From assembly GCA_028551475.1 (NCBI GenBank), contig CM052355.1:31461580-31525579 (forward strand): DNA of 64,000 nucleotides, written 5' to 3'. The position numbers were made by a program, and so were the translations under genes. The stretch comes from Casuarina equisetifolia. Lineage: Eukaryota; Streptophyta; Magnoliopsida; Fagales; Casuarinaceae. Shown one piece after another: positions 14,523 through 26,775 of this stretch (position 1 is its first letter; the number at the start of each line of letters is the position of its first letter). A model generated the notes under the pieces. It did no database searches and was not told the DNA's origin. It saw only the letters and a list, made by a program, of their open reading frames with translations.

Positions 14523-17500
14523 ATGGCCTCCTAATTCTTTCTCTCCCTCCTCTTCATCTCCCTCACCTACGCCCAACCCTCCTTTATCTCTTTTGATATC
14601 CAACAAGCGTGCAAGGCTACTTGCTATCCCACCTCATGTGCAGCATATTTGAAGTCATACCTTTATAAAAACACTTTAGACATCATCTAGTCTAACATCA
14701 ATGCTGCCTATGACAACCTTAAATTGCACCATGGATATGGTTTAGTCTATCATGAACACCACTAGGAATGCTAACAGCACGTGCTGTTGGGGACGTCATG
14801 ACTTCCTTTAGGACTCCACCGATTGTATCCTCTTAGCTTCCATTACCCTCTAAACCAAAAACACGAACCTTTATATTCTACCATGTCTTAATCAAAAGGA
14901 CACCCGAGTCTACATGAGCTTAGCATTGAAATATTAATATGATTGTGGGTCCATACTTAAGTATGCCAATGACACCAAGTTGCTAAACCAAAGCGATGTT
15001 GTACCTGAACATCACGATGGTGATAATTGGCAATGCACTTAGTATGTTGTTCGCATCTGATGTTTACAGGAATGAGCTAGTGAGCTAAAAGCCACAAAGG
15101 ATGGAGAATGAGTTTGCTAGATGTAGGTTGAACTTCAATCCCAAGGAAGTAATGAATGGGACCAAGCTCCTTGAGAGCAAACTCATGATGAAGAACCTAT
15201 AGAAAGGCAAAGAATAGAGCTTGTGTGGAACCTATTAGAATAATGTCATCCACATAAACAAGAATGATAAAGTTATACTGAGAAATGTGGAAAGTGAATA
15301 GGGAGGTATCCATTAGAGAGACAAGAAAGGAGCTTAACCATTGGTCCTAGGCCTAAGGTGCATGTTTCAAGCCATAGAGGGAACGGTACAAGCAGTAGAC
15401 ATGTTGGGGGTGATCAAGATCAATAAAGCCCTCAGGCTAGTCCATGTAGATAACCTTTGAGAGATGGGAATAGAGGAAGGCATTCCAGACATCCAGCTAG
15501 TGTATAGACCAACCATGGGAATAGGCCAGAGCAATGAAAATGCGGACAATGATAGGCTTCATCATGGAGCTTAAGGTTTCCATGTAGTTAATGACTTCTT
15601 GCTAGTGGAAACCCTTAGCCATAAGATGGGCCTTATAGTGCTCTAAGGAACCATTAGACTTAAGCTTCACTTTGTAGATCCATTTGTAACTAATGGGCTT
15701 AACACTAGGAGGATGAGGAACTAGAGCCCATGTGCCATTATAGAGAAGGGCAATATACTCAAAAGCCATAGCATTATGCCAGTGAGCTTCTCGAATAACC
15801 TGAAAAAAACATATAGGTTCAGGGTATAGGGTAGGGGATGCACTAAGAGCAAAGGTATGGTCCTAGGTACATGACATTGGGTGATGGTGCCATCTTGGAG
15901 ATGAGTCATGGGGCAATGAGGCAATGAAGGGGAAGAAGTGGACTAGGATAGGTCAGGGGAGTAAAAGGGTTTGGTTAAGGGTCTATAGGAGGCATGGTGT
16001 TAGGTGGGGTAAAAGAAGGGTGGGGGGTCCATAGAAGGTGTGGTGTTGGGTGAGGTAAGGGGAGGGTGGGGAGACGAGGATACTAGGACTAGGATTAAAG
16101 GGTTGTCTAAGAAGAAAGTGTCTTAAACATGAGTAAGAGGGAAGGACATCTAATGGTAAGGAAAACTCTCCTCATGGAATATGGCATTAGCATTAATGTA
16201 GATGCAGTGAGTATCAGGGCAATAGCAATGGTACCTTCAGTAGCTATGAGGATAACCAAGAAAGAAGCAAGCACAAGACCTAAGGGCAAGCTTATGAAGG
16301 GCATATAGAAAAAGATAGAGAAAGACTACACATCTGAATACACGAAGATGGGTAATATTTGTAAAGTGATGAAATAAAGCTTGTTAAGGAGAGATATTTT
16401 GATTCAGGGGGTGGGAAGGCAATTGATGAGAAATAGTAGTTTCAAAGGTGAAGTCACAAAAATAAAAGAGGACAATGGCCTAGGTCATGAGAATGAAATC
16501 GATTTCAATAATATGATGGTATTTATGTTCAACAACACTGTTTTGAAAAGGAGAATAGGGACAAAAAACCAATTGGTGAAAGCCAGCAGATCAAAGATAA
16601 GTGTGAAGGGCTATAAAAAGGAATTCAAGGGCACCATCACATTAAATGGCCTTGAAGAAGTCATTAATAAAGCAAGCATAGAATTTATTTTTGTTTATTG
16701 ACTCAATTGGAGAAAGGCCCCATACATCAAAGCAAACAAGTTGCAAGGGTTGACATGACCTAGAGAGGGTGGGGGGTGGGGATGGTAATGGTTTTTATTG
16801 AGAGCACACGCCTTACAAGTGGGATAGGAGGGGGAAGTGTATGGGGTATGAGTGGATTTCAAAAGATGAACCAAGATGGGTGGTGACAAATGACCTAAAC
16901 GATGATACTAAAAAATAAAAAAACTAGTGTAAGAAACCACAAATGCATGAGGAGACACATCAGACTACTTGATACAGTAGAGGCTATGATTAAGTATTCT
17001 GTAAAGTATAATTTATCCAATAAGACATGAAACTGTCCAAAAGTGAATGGTAAAAAATATGAAAACACAATTATTATTTAATGTGGAGGGTACAACTAAG
17101 ACATGATTTAACCAAAAATAAGGAGTTTGGAAAGTACTTGTGTGAGTGATGGGAAAGGAGACACCATAACCTATAGTGAATTGCTAAGGGCTAACCTATG
17201 GAGTAACATCAAAGAAGGCGGCGAAGGAATTAGTGACATGGTGGGAGGCCCTCAAGTCGAGATGCCAAGAGGTGACATATGGGGAAGATGATGGGGGATT
17301 GGGTAGGCCATAATGGGATAGTAGAGGAGGGAGTTAAGTGTAATTGTCTTAAGGTAGGTAGTAGGAGAAATTGGGGTTGGGATAGGTGACATGGGCTTCG
17401 GGTGGTGTTTAGGCCTAAGGGGAGTAATTGGTGGGTGGGCTAAAAGCCAGGTTAAAATACTCCCAAAAATTGGACATATGGTGGTTAGGCTTGCAACATA

Positions 17501-19650
17501 GGTGGCAATGAGGCCTGTTACAGCACCGGCCTCTTGAATTATTATGAGAGGACTAGGTCAATTTAGGTAGGCTAGGGAGAAGCCCATTGGAATTAGGCTA
17601 AGCTATAGTAGGGGCAAGAGGTGTAGGTTGGCGTAGGCTCACATGCACTCCTGGGCTTGGGCCTAGGTTGACGCGAACTGAGTGAGCTAAACTTGAATGT
17701 GGGTTTGAGTGACCTACAAACTAACCCAAATTCACGAGACTTGTGAATTAACCTAAGTAGGCCATGAACACGGCTAAGGAGATAGAGGTGAAGCATCAAC
17801 CATTAGAATGGCCCTAATAATGCCAAAATCAAGCCATGGATGGCCTCACAACTAGGCTATTAGGTTTGCTATAAAATAAAGACCAACGTGGCAAGGCCAT
17901 TGTAGTTTTCACTGAGGTAGTGGAAGACGCAAGTGAGATACTCATTGTTGGAGATGTGGTTGCTAATGGTGGTGAGTTGGTTGAAAATTTCCTTCACATT
18001 ATGAAAGAATTTCGTTACCAAATGAGATCTACAGTTAATAGTCTAGAGCCGAAGGTGAAGAATAAAGGAACAGGTGGATGATTATGCCACGTAGGATCAT
18101 ATGAGGTGTGACCACATGGTGGTAAATGAGCAAATGTTCATCAATTAGATCACCATAGTGTTTATGAAGGTGGCCAAACTCCACCCAAGGGCCACTTGGT
18201 TGTGGAGGAGCGAAGAATGGTAGATGGGGTTAGGGGATTTGGTGCCATTAGGCCTAATTAGGGTTTCAGGCAATGTGGGCTCATAGCCATTGAAGATCAA
18301 CAATAGTTATTGGGATATAAGGAATGAAAGAAGGCATGTCTTTTAGACAACAAAATTGGTTCCATTGAAGCGTTCAATGGCAGTTAAGGCAGGCATCGTT
18401 GACGTTAGAGAGGCTGTTAGAATTGTGGGAAGGGGAGGTTGGGTTAGGGTTAGGGTTTGTTTAATTATGCATATTTGATAGGAGATTTTTCGGTAAAGAG
18501 GCATTAGTCGTTAGCTTTATTGATACAATGAAAGAAATTGAACAATCAATGAAGGATCAACAAAAATTGAAAAGATTTAGTGAAGAACCCTAATTCAGGG
18601 TTAACATAATTTTTGAAAAATTTTCCAATGGATTTTTTATTGGTCAATCACAAATTAGATACATATGTGTACAAAGATTAAATCCGAAAAGTAATTACAA
18701 AGAAATCACAAAGAAATGCTTTATAAATTTACATAGTAAAAAATGTAAAGATTTTTCGACGATGGAACAACGAGGTGGTATGTGCTGAATTGACCCTAGG
18801 CTTAACGTGGCATTAACGTGTCACCTGGCATGGTAGTTGACATGGACACTTGTTTTGACAAGCAGGCTGGTAGCTTCTCAAGTTTGGGGTGGCTCTTAGT
18901 ATTGGGATTTTGAATGTAAGGTTGAACTTGATGGTTTGTAAAGAAGGATTTGGTAAATGTCTTAAAACAATAAAAGAAGCCCTTAACGAGGTGTTATGAA
19001 GCCAAACATGGTTTTTTAAGGGGACAACATTGGGAAAGCAATGATTACAGGGTTATTGGATGAAGACCAACTTGGGCTTCCTACCTACCACACTACCACG
19101 GTAGGTAAGTTTCTACTTGCAATGATGAATTCGTAGAAACTTGAACCATAAAGTCTGAGTTTCAACACCATTTGTATATGTTAAGTCTAAATCTGAAAGT
19201 GACCTTAAATATATTAGGATATACCAAACTTGTTAATGTTTTAATTTAATGATTATGGAGTAGGAGTTGAGGGTGATAAATTCATGGCCACGGGTCTCAC
19301 AATTCAAAGCACGGCTGGTTCTAATGCCTAGCAAGCAGTAGCCTTTAGATCAACCAATGATTTATCAATCATTAAGAATTTCAAATTTTTAGGCAACCAC
19401 AACACTCTTTACGCACACAACCTCAACCAATTTTAAAAGTCCTGTCGCATCAAAGGCAATGAGGATTTCATTTTTGGAAATGTTGTTGCAATCTTCTAAG
19501 ATTGCTAAATCTTGGTCCGACCTTGGCAACTCAAACCAAAGGATGGCGAGACCAATGTCATCACTACACAAGGCAGGCTCGACCTTGTCCAAATGATGGG
19601 ATTTGTTTTCCAAAACTAGTTAATCAATGGCACAAAAGAGTACATGCAAC
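14523..19650 (+). pseudogene. PME pseudogene (partner of PME4), broken by a copia insertion
   Basis: Exon 1 sequence runs 14523 to about 15118 and resumes about 18860-19104. Exon 2 runs 19264 to about 19650, where similarity ends. It is closer to PME4 than to PME1: PME4-type residues surround the ILPCLNQKD and NDTKLLNQ stretches. Lesions include a TAA as the fourth codon, further stops, a 3.7 kb retrotransposon insertion, an in-frame stop in the region after HNLNQF, and loss of the 3' end after the EEYM-like position. The QDTL motif reads HNTL. The splice donor (GTAG/GTAAGT) and an AG acceptor survive. Confidence 0.9.
15119..18859 (-). mobile_element. Ty1/copia retrotransposon fragment inserted in a PME pseudogene
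   Basis: Read on the minus strand, the order is gag, GAG-pre-integrase, integrase and reverse transcriptase. A zinc-knuckle-like Cys cluster lies near 17490-17530. A GAG-pre-integrase-like CKACALNKNH is at about 16810. The reverse transcriptase has a QLDV-like stretch and SLYGL near 15360-15500, and an ILVYVDDIIL catalytic motif near 15260. Stops occur throughout. The right edge reads TGTCAAAACAAGTG on the minus strand at 18859, a possible LTR start. The left edge falls inside reverse transcriptase, so the end of pol and the 3' LTR are missing. Edges are set from where PME similarity stops and resumes (about 10 bp uncertainty). No target-site duplication is recognised. Confidence 0.8.
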
Positions 19651-19704
19651 ATAAGTCGAGTTGAAGGTCTGTCCAACATTAGGGTATTAGATCTCATAAC
19701 ATAA

Positions 19705-19965
19705 AAACAAAAAGCTATAATCTATGCAATCTGATACACCCAAAAGAAAAGGGGTAGGGGAAAGTAAAGAACCTTCATATGAAATACAAAATCTTAGAGG
19801 CAATGATCTTAGTAACTTTTTATATCTTCTAACTCAACAATATACTAAAAAGTTCCATTTAGCGTACTCGTGTGAATAAATTAATATGGAACATTAAATG
19901 AGATTTTCTATGCATTTGTGCATGAGGCTATATGAAGAATTAAAGGACATTAGGAGTCATACAAT
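19705..19965. repeat. Block similar to a PEPC intron 44 kb away
   Basis: About 260 bp matches 63222-63598, inside a PEPC intron, in the same orientation at roughly 80% by eye, with indels. Shared landmarks include AAGTAGAGAACCTTC-like, GGCAATGATCT and GAATTAAAGGACATT. It lies between the end of the PME pseudogene and the copia reverse transcriptase relic. It may be an unrecognised dispersed element present in both places, or a captured piece of the PEPC intron. Confidence 0.75.
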
Positions 19966-22560
19966 TCATATATGTGGATGGTATCTTAATCACTAGTGAT
20001 GACACACAAGAAATTAAAGCTTTGTAAGCTTATCTTCATTCTACATTTCAAATCAAGGATTTAGAAGAACTCAAGTATTTTCTTGAGATTGAGATCTTTC
20101 GAGATTCAAATGGGATGCATCTTAGTCAACATAAATATATCTTAGAATTGACTTCTGAATTGAGACTATCAATTGTAAAGTCTATTGGAAATCCCATAGA
20201 GACAAATGTCTTATTCACTAGCTTGAAATGTGACGAGCAAGTTCATCCACAAATAGATGATCCACCATTTTAGAATATCTTGAGTTATCAACAATTAATT
20301 GGTGATAACTCTATATTTTCTAGAGTTATTATTATTATTTTATGTAATATTTAATATAATTTTTATCAAATTATAGTTGTATTTGTTTATAATTATGTAA
20401 CTTGTGTTGTTTTAGGTAACAAACCCAAAAAGAAGGAAATGAAGCAAAATTGTGAGAAAAAGTAGAAGAAAAGATAAGGTTTCTCACGTGAGAAGAAAAA
20501 GTGAAGAAAAGACAAAAGAAAAGAAAAGGGAAAAAGGGGAAGGAGGCGATTGTCTAGAAAATTATGAACAAAGAAAAAGGACAAAAAGTGGGTATTGTTG
20601 GTCAACACATCATCGGAGTATCGTTGGAGTGAAGGCATTGTCGGAAGCTCAAGGACTGCATGGAATAGTGTGGGTCTCATAGAAGAATAACGATCATGCG
20701 AATGTTGACTGTCTGCCCTTTGTTCTCTGGCGATGACCTACTTTTGGCGCTTAAGACAATTTTTCCAACCATTTTTAAGTGTTTTCTGGCAAGAAAAGAA
20801 CGGATCCAACATCCACTTCCAATTTCCATTCGATTCGTGGCAATTGCGTAGGTTTTGTGGCAGATTCCAATGAAGAACAACAAACACCATTTGAGCATTT
20901 TCCATCAGATCTACGCATTTCTAGAGTGAATTTGAAGGATTCCTCAGCAGATTGGCTCTCTAAACATCCTTTTCGACAATTTTTGGTGGTTTCCCTAAAG
21001 AACGGTGGTGGCATGTGAAAGCGCATTTTAGCTCATTTAGCTCATTTTCTTCCCATTTTTCAGACAACTTCTTTCCCTTCCTCTAATGTGTAGATTTGTC
21101 CAAACTTTCTTTAACTTGAAGACATTTTGGTGATAGCTTTGATGCTTTTAATTTTTAGAATACTTTGTTTAATTTCTTGCACTATTTTTGTTCATGTAAA
21201 TATGATGTTTTAGTTTGTTATGTTAAAGCTACAATAGAACTTCATTATAATGGAATGAATGCATGAGTATTTATGTTTGGTGAGATATTCTATGAATGTA
21301 AAGTTGCATATTATAAAGTTTAAGGCTTTTACGTGATTAACTACCACTTAACTGATTTCATTTGCATATTAGAGACCAATAAGAAATGACATGCAGTTAC
21401 TTCTTATAATATACAACCATAGATCAATATGGATAAATATATATCATGTGGTTTGTGTGGCTTTAGTTGTAAATTGGAATATTCACATATCTTAATGCAT
21501 TCAGCTCATTTAATTCATAGGTAGAAATGCAGTAAGTTAATGAGCTAAGTAGGTTCAATATACTTAGACATAGGATAGTAAATAAATTAAAAAATATCAC
21601 CATCACATAAGTAGAATTAATCTTATAAGCATAGATGATTGACATTCATATCTAGTAATTAAGTGAAATCGGATGCTTTAGCATGTTTCAGTTATCAAGT
21701 TTAGATTAAATTTAGTTAGTTAATCTATGTTTTATCACTTTGATTTGCTAGATAAACTTTAGAAATTATTCATCATTAGCAATTAGTTAGTTCAATAAGC
21801 ACCATTCTCTGTGGGATGATATTTTTACTCATTATTATATTACTTGTTCGACATGTATACTTGCATGTAAAATTCCACCAAACAATTGGTAAGCTGAATT
21901 ACCTTGATATAACATGTCCTAATATAGTTTTTCTAATACACTTCTTAAGTCAGTTCGTGCATGCTTCCAAGTGGTCCCATTGGGAGACAGCTCTTCACAT
22001 TGTTAAGTATCTCAAAGGAACAATAAGGCTTAGCTTATTCTTTCCTTTAGATGATGGTTTTCTCTAGCAACCTTTCTATAATGCCAGCTATGCAAAATGT
22101 CCTATGACACACTGATCCACTATTGGTTTTTGTTTTACACTTAGACATTTAGTAATTTCTTGGAAAAGTGAAAAACAACCAGTTGTGACTCTTTCTTTAA
22201 CAAAGGTTAAATATAGGGCCATGACAACTACTACTTGTGAGATCATTTGGGTGGTTGGTCTATTAGAAGATATGGGAATTAATGTTTCACAGTTAGTGTT
22301 GTTATATTGTGATAATAAGATAGTGCAAAAATTGATAGAAAACCCAATCTTTCATTAGAAGACCAAGCACATAGATTTTCTTGTCACTTTATTCAAGAAA
22401 AAATATGTCATAGTTTAATTAGTACAACACATATTGGGAGTGGTGACCAACTTGCAAATATTTTGACCAAGGCTTTAGGGAAAAATTAGCACTATCATCT
22501 CTTTAGCAAGCTTGGATTCTTAGACTTCTTTTAACCTTCAACTTGAAGAGGGGTTTTAAA
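19966..22560 (+). mobile_element. Copia reverse transcriptase/RNase H relic, split by a solo LTR
   Basis: Plus-strand pol remnant in two parts. At 19966-20302: a YVDG-like reverse transcriptase core, KDLEELKYFL, GMHLSQHKYIL. At 21890-22560: KLNYLDITCPNIVF, ALHIVKYLKGT, then an RNase H region with SLTKVKYRAMT, LYCDNK and KTKHIDF. The pieces rejoin as YQQLIG plus KLNYL, one continuous protein segment, once the solo LTR and one copy of its target-site duplication are removed. Several stops show it is dead. A purine tract AACTTGAAGAGGGG near 22545 fits a polypurine tract before a 3' LTR. Confidence 0.88.
20303..21884. mobile_element. Solo LTR 1 (1582 bp) inside copia relic
   Basis: The element begins TGATAACTCTAT and ends CCAAACA (TG...CA) and is flanked by a 5 bp target-site duplication ATTGG at 20298-20302 and 21885-21889. 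No internal coding region is present, so it is a solo LTR from recombination. Ends and interior match solo LTR 2 at 23884-25252, for example ACTTGTTCGACATGT near both 3' ends. The superfamily is not certain; TG-CA ends and a 5 bp duplication fit any LTR retrotransposon. Confidence 0.9.
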
Positions 22561-23034
22561 GATTGGAAAGGTATTAATCACACCTACCACATTACCATTT
22601 TGGATGACCTACCATGTTACCATGTTGAGACCTAGAATAAGGTTCAGTGTATTACAGTTATTGTGTATATATTATTTTCTTTAAATAGATTAGGTTTTAC
22701 ATTCTATAAATGTAGGGTTTTGATACTTGTAACATTTGAAGCCATCTTTTTCTCATATGGGTTTTGTCAAACATTTATCCCATTAATGAAAACGGCAGAA
22801 CTTTTTTACAGTTTCTTCGCATACTGATCAATATGCTTGTGGGGGTATTAAATTCCTCAAACCCAAAAGTTTGCCGCATCACACTTTTCTCACAATGTTA
22901 GTTCAATGCCATGTGTCAATGACACATCAGCTTTATTAAAACAAGTGTTGTTATAATGAAGGAGGCACGTGTGAACACAATAGTAGTGTTGTCCACAATA
23001 GCATGTGACTTTAAAAAACTAAGTTCGTAGGCTC
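22561..23034 (+). mobile_element. Probable 3' LTR remnant of the copia relic, then flank
   Basis: The sequence follows the polypurine tract directly and starts TTTTAAAGATTGGAAAGG, resembling plant copia LTR starts (TGTTAAAGATTGG) with a mutated first dinucleotide. A TATA-like GTATATATTATT lies near 22662. The LTR's right end is unclear, perhaps near 22840. The rest is unrecognised DNA up to the start of duplication copy B. Confidence 0.5.
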
Positions 23035-23883
23035 GGTGAGTGCCATTTATAATTTCATTTGCTATTAACTCAATTTTTTCAATTCAGATTTACAATAATT
23101 GTTAATTTTTATCTGTTTCATGGGGGAAGAAGAAGAAAGACAAAAACGATCTGCAATTCAGAATATAAAGGTAAATGCTGGAATCTTGTCTAAAACAAAT
23201 TGCAACTTCATTGTATTTTTTTGGCATAAATTGGTTATAATATTTATTAAAGTGATATGCGACTCAATCTAGAATATCTTCTCTGGTATGGCCACTTGCT
23301 CTTTCATTTCCATGTTGAAAACACTGAGTGGTCGGAGTTAAAAGGAAGACTAGCTTGTAAGGACATTACAAACAACAACACGGCATAGAGGTTTCAAATG
23401 TTGGGCCTCAGACCAAGAAGCATAGGAAAAGAAGCAAATTTCACGGCATTACAAGCACTGTGCACTCTCTTTCAATGCTTTGTAGGGCACCTGTAATGCT
23501 TTGTTATGTGTGCTACACATGTCAACAGCAGATCATAGGATCATTTAAGTTATATTTTTTGTGTGGTTTTAAGTGTTGTATATTTATGTGTAAACAAGTA
23601 TATAGATGTGCTTGTCTTGCTGAATAATCATAGAAAATGAAAAAAAAAATAATAATTTTGCGACTATGAGCTCCCTGTTTCTTCTTGTTTCATTGGAGAT
23701 GACTTACTTTGAATGAATGTTCCAACATTAAAATATTTTCTTTACTCTTTGAAAACAAAATTCATTATAAAACCAAACCAGAAGAGAGAAATATCTCACT
23801 TGATTGTGACATTTCTAATCCATCGAATTGACGCCTACATCCATTATCCCCAACCAAACCAATCCGGTTGTACCCTTTCTCAC

Positions 23884-25252
23884 TGATAACTCTATTTTTA
23901 TAGAGTTATTTTACCTAATTTAAATAATAAATTATCTAATGCTTGTGAGAAAATATTCGAATTCCTCTTTATTTACTTAAATTTGTCTTGTTTATGTAGC
24001 ATAAGGAGGCATGAAGAAAAAGGACAAGCATGGAAAACCTGGTACTTATTATATGGCAGAAAATGGCCAAATTATCAAGGTGAAGGAAATCAAGATGGGC
24101 TTTGGCTTGGGCTTTGGATGATTGTTATTAAATTTTTATTGTTATTGGGTTTTTTAAATAATTAGAAAACCTAGTCCTATTAGGAGTCCAAAGCCTAATT
24201 AATATATAAGTCTAAAACCCAATTGTATTGGGAATCCAAAACCCAATTCTATTAGGATAAGGAGAAAGTTCTAGATCCCAGACCCTATATAAAGGAGGAC
24301 CACTGCATAAGGAAGGGAGAAGGAGAAGAGAGAGAGAAAAGAACGTGCCACTAAAACCAAGGAGGAAATTGAGCACAACTCAAGAGAGAAGCCAAGAATT
24401 CAAGATTTCTTGAAGAGAAGACAAAAAGGGTGACAGACTTCTTGTTTTTGGATTCAAGATGCCTTCTTTGTTTCTTATTATTGTTCTTCCTCATTATTTC
24501 ATTATGTTCTAAACTTCTTTTGTTAGAGCGAAGATGTAGCCTAACTATGATGATGTGAATCCTATAAGTTTTTATGTTTTGCAAGATAGTTTATTTATGT
24601 GAGTTATATATTATTATGCTTAATGCTTTTAAGTGATTGGCCACCACTTGAATGATTTGATGTGCATGTTAGAAAGTGAAATGTAATAATATGCAATTGC
24701 TTCTTATAATATATAACCATGAATTAAATGTGGATAGACATATACCATGTTATTTGTGTGGCTTTTGGTGATAAGATGATCGAAAGATTTATTGTAAACC
24801 AGGAATATTCACAGATCCTAATGCATTTAGTTTGTTTTAATTCACATATAGAGATATAATGAATTAATGAACTAAATTGGTTTACTATACCTAGACATAG
24901 GATAGTAAATAAATTAGGAAATTCTGCCATCACATAGATAATATCATTCTTGTAGGCATAAACTATGGAAATTCATATCTAGTAGTTATGGTGAAATCGA
25001 AAGCTCTAACATGTGTCTCATCTTGATTTGTCTTACTTGGATCCAATTTTAATTAGTATTGAGTTTTCGTTTTAGAAATTTTAAATTTTAATTCATCTTC
25101 AACAATATTTTAATATGCTAGATAAATTTTAGGATTAATTCATCATTAGTACTTAATTAGTTTAGTATTCATCAATCTTCATGGGACGATACTTTTCTTA
25201 TCATTATATTACTTGTTCGACATGTTCACTTGCATCTAAATTTCATTGAACA
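23884..25252. mobile_element. Solo LTR 2 (1369 bp)
   Basis: Bounded by TGATAACTCTAT and TTGAACA and flanked by the target-site duplication CTCAC at 23879-23883 and 25253-25257. Copy A retains the empty site (CTCAGTAATTTCC near 2915), so the insertion followed the segmental duplication. It is of the same family as solo LTR 1. Confidence 0.93.
24286..24294 (+). promoter_or_regulatory. TATA box in solo LTR 2
   Basis: TATATAAAG lies about 400 bp into the LTR, where an LTR promoter is expected, followed by a purine-rich leader. If still active it would read rightward toward the CRK2 pseudogene. Confidence 0.5.
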
Positions 25253-25395
25253 CTCACTAATTTCCTTCAGCAAAAAATACAAGACATTACAATCATCACC
25301 CGATTTCTCTAACGCTTTGAGAACTTGTCCCTCAATACGGAGGACCAAAGTAACAATCATCACCTAACTTCCTTCAGCTTTCGTTGATCCGGTGA

Positions 25396-25575
25396 AAGAT
25401 CTTCTTCCTCCATTGGACCTTCTAGAGAGCATGGGGACCTTCGAGAGAATAGGTCCTCTCTACTCCTAAAAAATTATGTGTCAAAGATCTTCTTCCTCCA
25501 TCGACATTCTGGAGAGTATGGGGACCTTCGAGAGAATAGGTCCACTCTACTGGACCTCCTAAAAAATTATGTTCA
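25396..25575. repeat. 88 bp tandem duplication upstream of CRK2
   Basis: CTTCTTCCTCC occurs at 25401 and again at 25489, and the following ~80 bp repeat with several differences and a few extra bases. Copy A has one unit (about 3055-3140). Confidence 0.8.
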
Positions 25576-26064
25576 AAGCCACATCATTTCTCTTTCAAAG
25601 TTGTAATTTTCTTTTCTGCAAAGTGATGGAGATGGTCCATGTTTCCAGAAACAAAGAAGGTAGAGGAAATTATTTTAGTTGCTTAAAATTCAAACAATCT
25701 AAAAAGATAATGGAGGCATTTAGAAAGGATGGTATGGTAAAGGAAAACATGTGATTAAAAAAAAGGATTAACAGTACGCTAATAACAATCACTTTGAAGG
25801 CCCACTTTCATTCAATTTATTTGTTATGATACCTGGAACTTCCGTAGATTGATTGTAATCACTTATATGGGAAGCCTTGTGAAGAAATCATAGAACTAAA
25901 ATTAACCTTAAGATATCTAAATATTTTTCCAAATTTTTTTAGGCATGTGATTTAGAGAAGTTGGGGGTTTTGTCTTTCAACGTGGCATGGGGAGAGTTAA
26001 CGAAGGAATGGTCCGGCCGACAAACTATTAAAAACACCACTTTCTTTGCGAAGAAATCAACGCG

Positions 26065-26346
26065 TTGGGTGCAGAGGAATTGTTCCATAAATCACCCATC
26101 TCCACCTGCTTCCGTGTGTGGGGTCCGATTGTTGACCCAAGAGTTGAAGTCATCCACTCCACTGATGAAAATACAATCTCCTATCACGTTTGCTACACCA
26201 ACATCCTTAATGCATCGACCAAAAATATTTGGATTAATAGAGCTCTTTCTCATCGCATTACAGGCATTTCAATGAAGAAAAAGAAATGGAATAAGATCCT
26301 AGAAGTACAAGATTCACTTATTTGTGTTGGTCTTTGGCGAAAATAG
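26065..26346 (+). other. Copy B of the short open frame upstream of CRK
   Basis: This is the counterpart of 3618-3914, with about five substitutions and a 15 bp in-frame deletion. No family is recognised, and coding status is doubtful for the same reasons as in copy A. Confidence 0.2.
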
Positions 26347-26775
26347 AGTTTAACCTTTATGAGAGTTCAAGATTCAATTATTTCTTCTCTACTGGTTTTG
26401 TACAGTACTCTATTGTTATGAGAGTTTAGTCTCAAAGATACATGATCACGGCAGGTATTATTCACACCCTTAGATCTTAGTTCCCTAATAACCTACTTCA
26501 TGGAAAACTCTACGCGTTTACGTGGAAAATTCAGCTCAACATTGTTGTACGAGAACATTAATGTGATAACGTGAGTGGTCTGTTGGCAGGAAACATCCTC
26601 TTGGTTTCGTGTTTGTCCCTCTCTTCTGTCGCAACTCTTGTCCCACCCGAATCGACTGCTTAACTTCGCCAAGCAGACCCCCCATCCTAATGTCAAATAC
26701 TTGCATCTTCCTACAGAATACCAACACGAAAAACCATTTCGGTTCGCCATAAATCTTTGCGTATAAAAGACTCAA

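Larger units (their letters stand above)
23035..26775. repeat. CRK upstream block, copy B of segmental duplication
   Basis: This is the counterpart of 1960-4343, enlarged by the solo LTR at 23884-25252 and an 88 bp tandem duplication at about 25396-25575. It leads directly into the CRK2 pseudogene. Confidence 0.8.

Noticed and set aside
24351-24584. Minus-strand 77-codon frame in solo LTR 2
   Set aside because: It lies in the LTR leader region and is low complexity and basic, with no gag or pol similarity.
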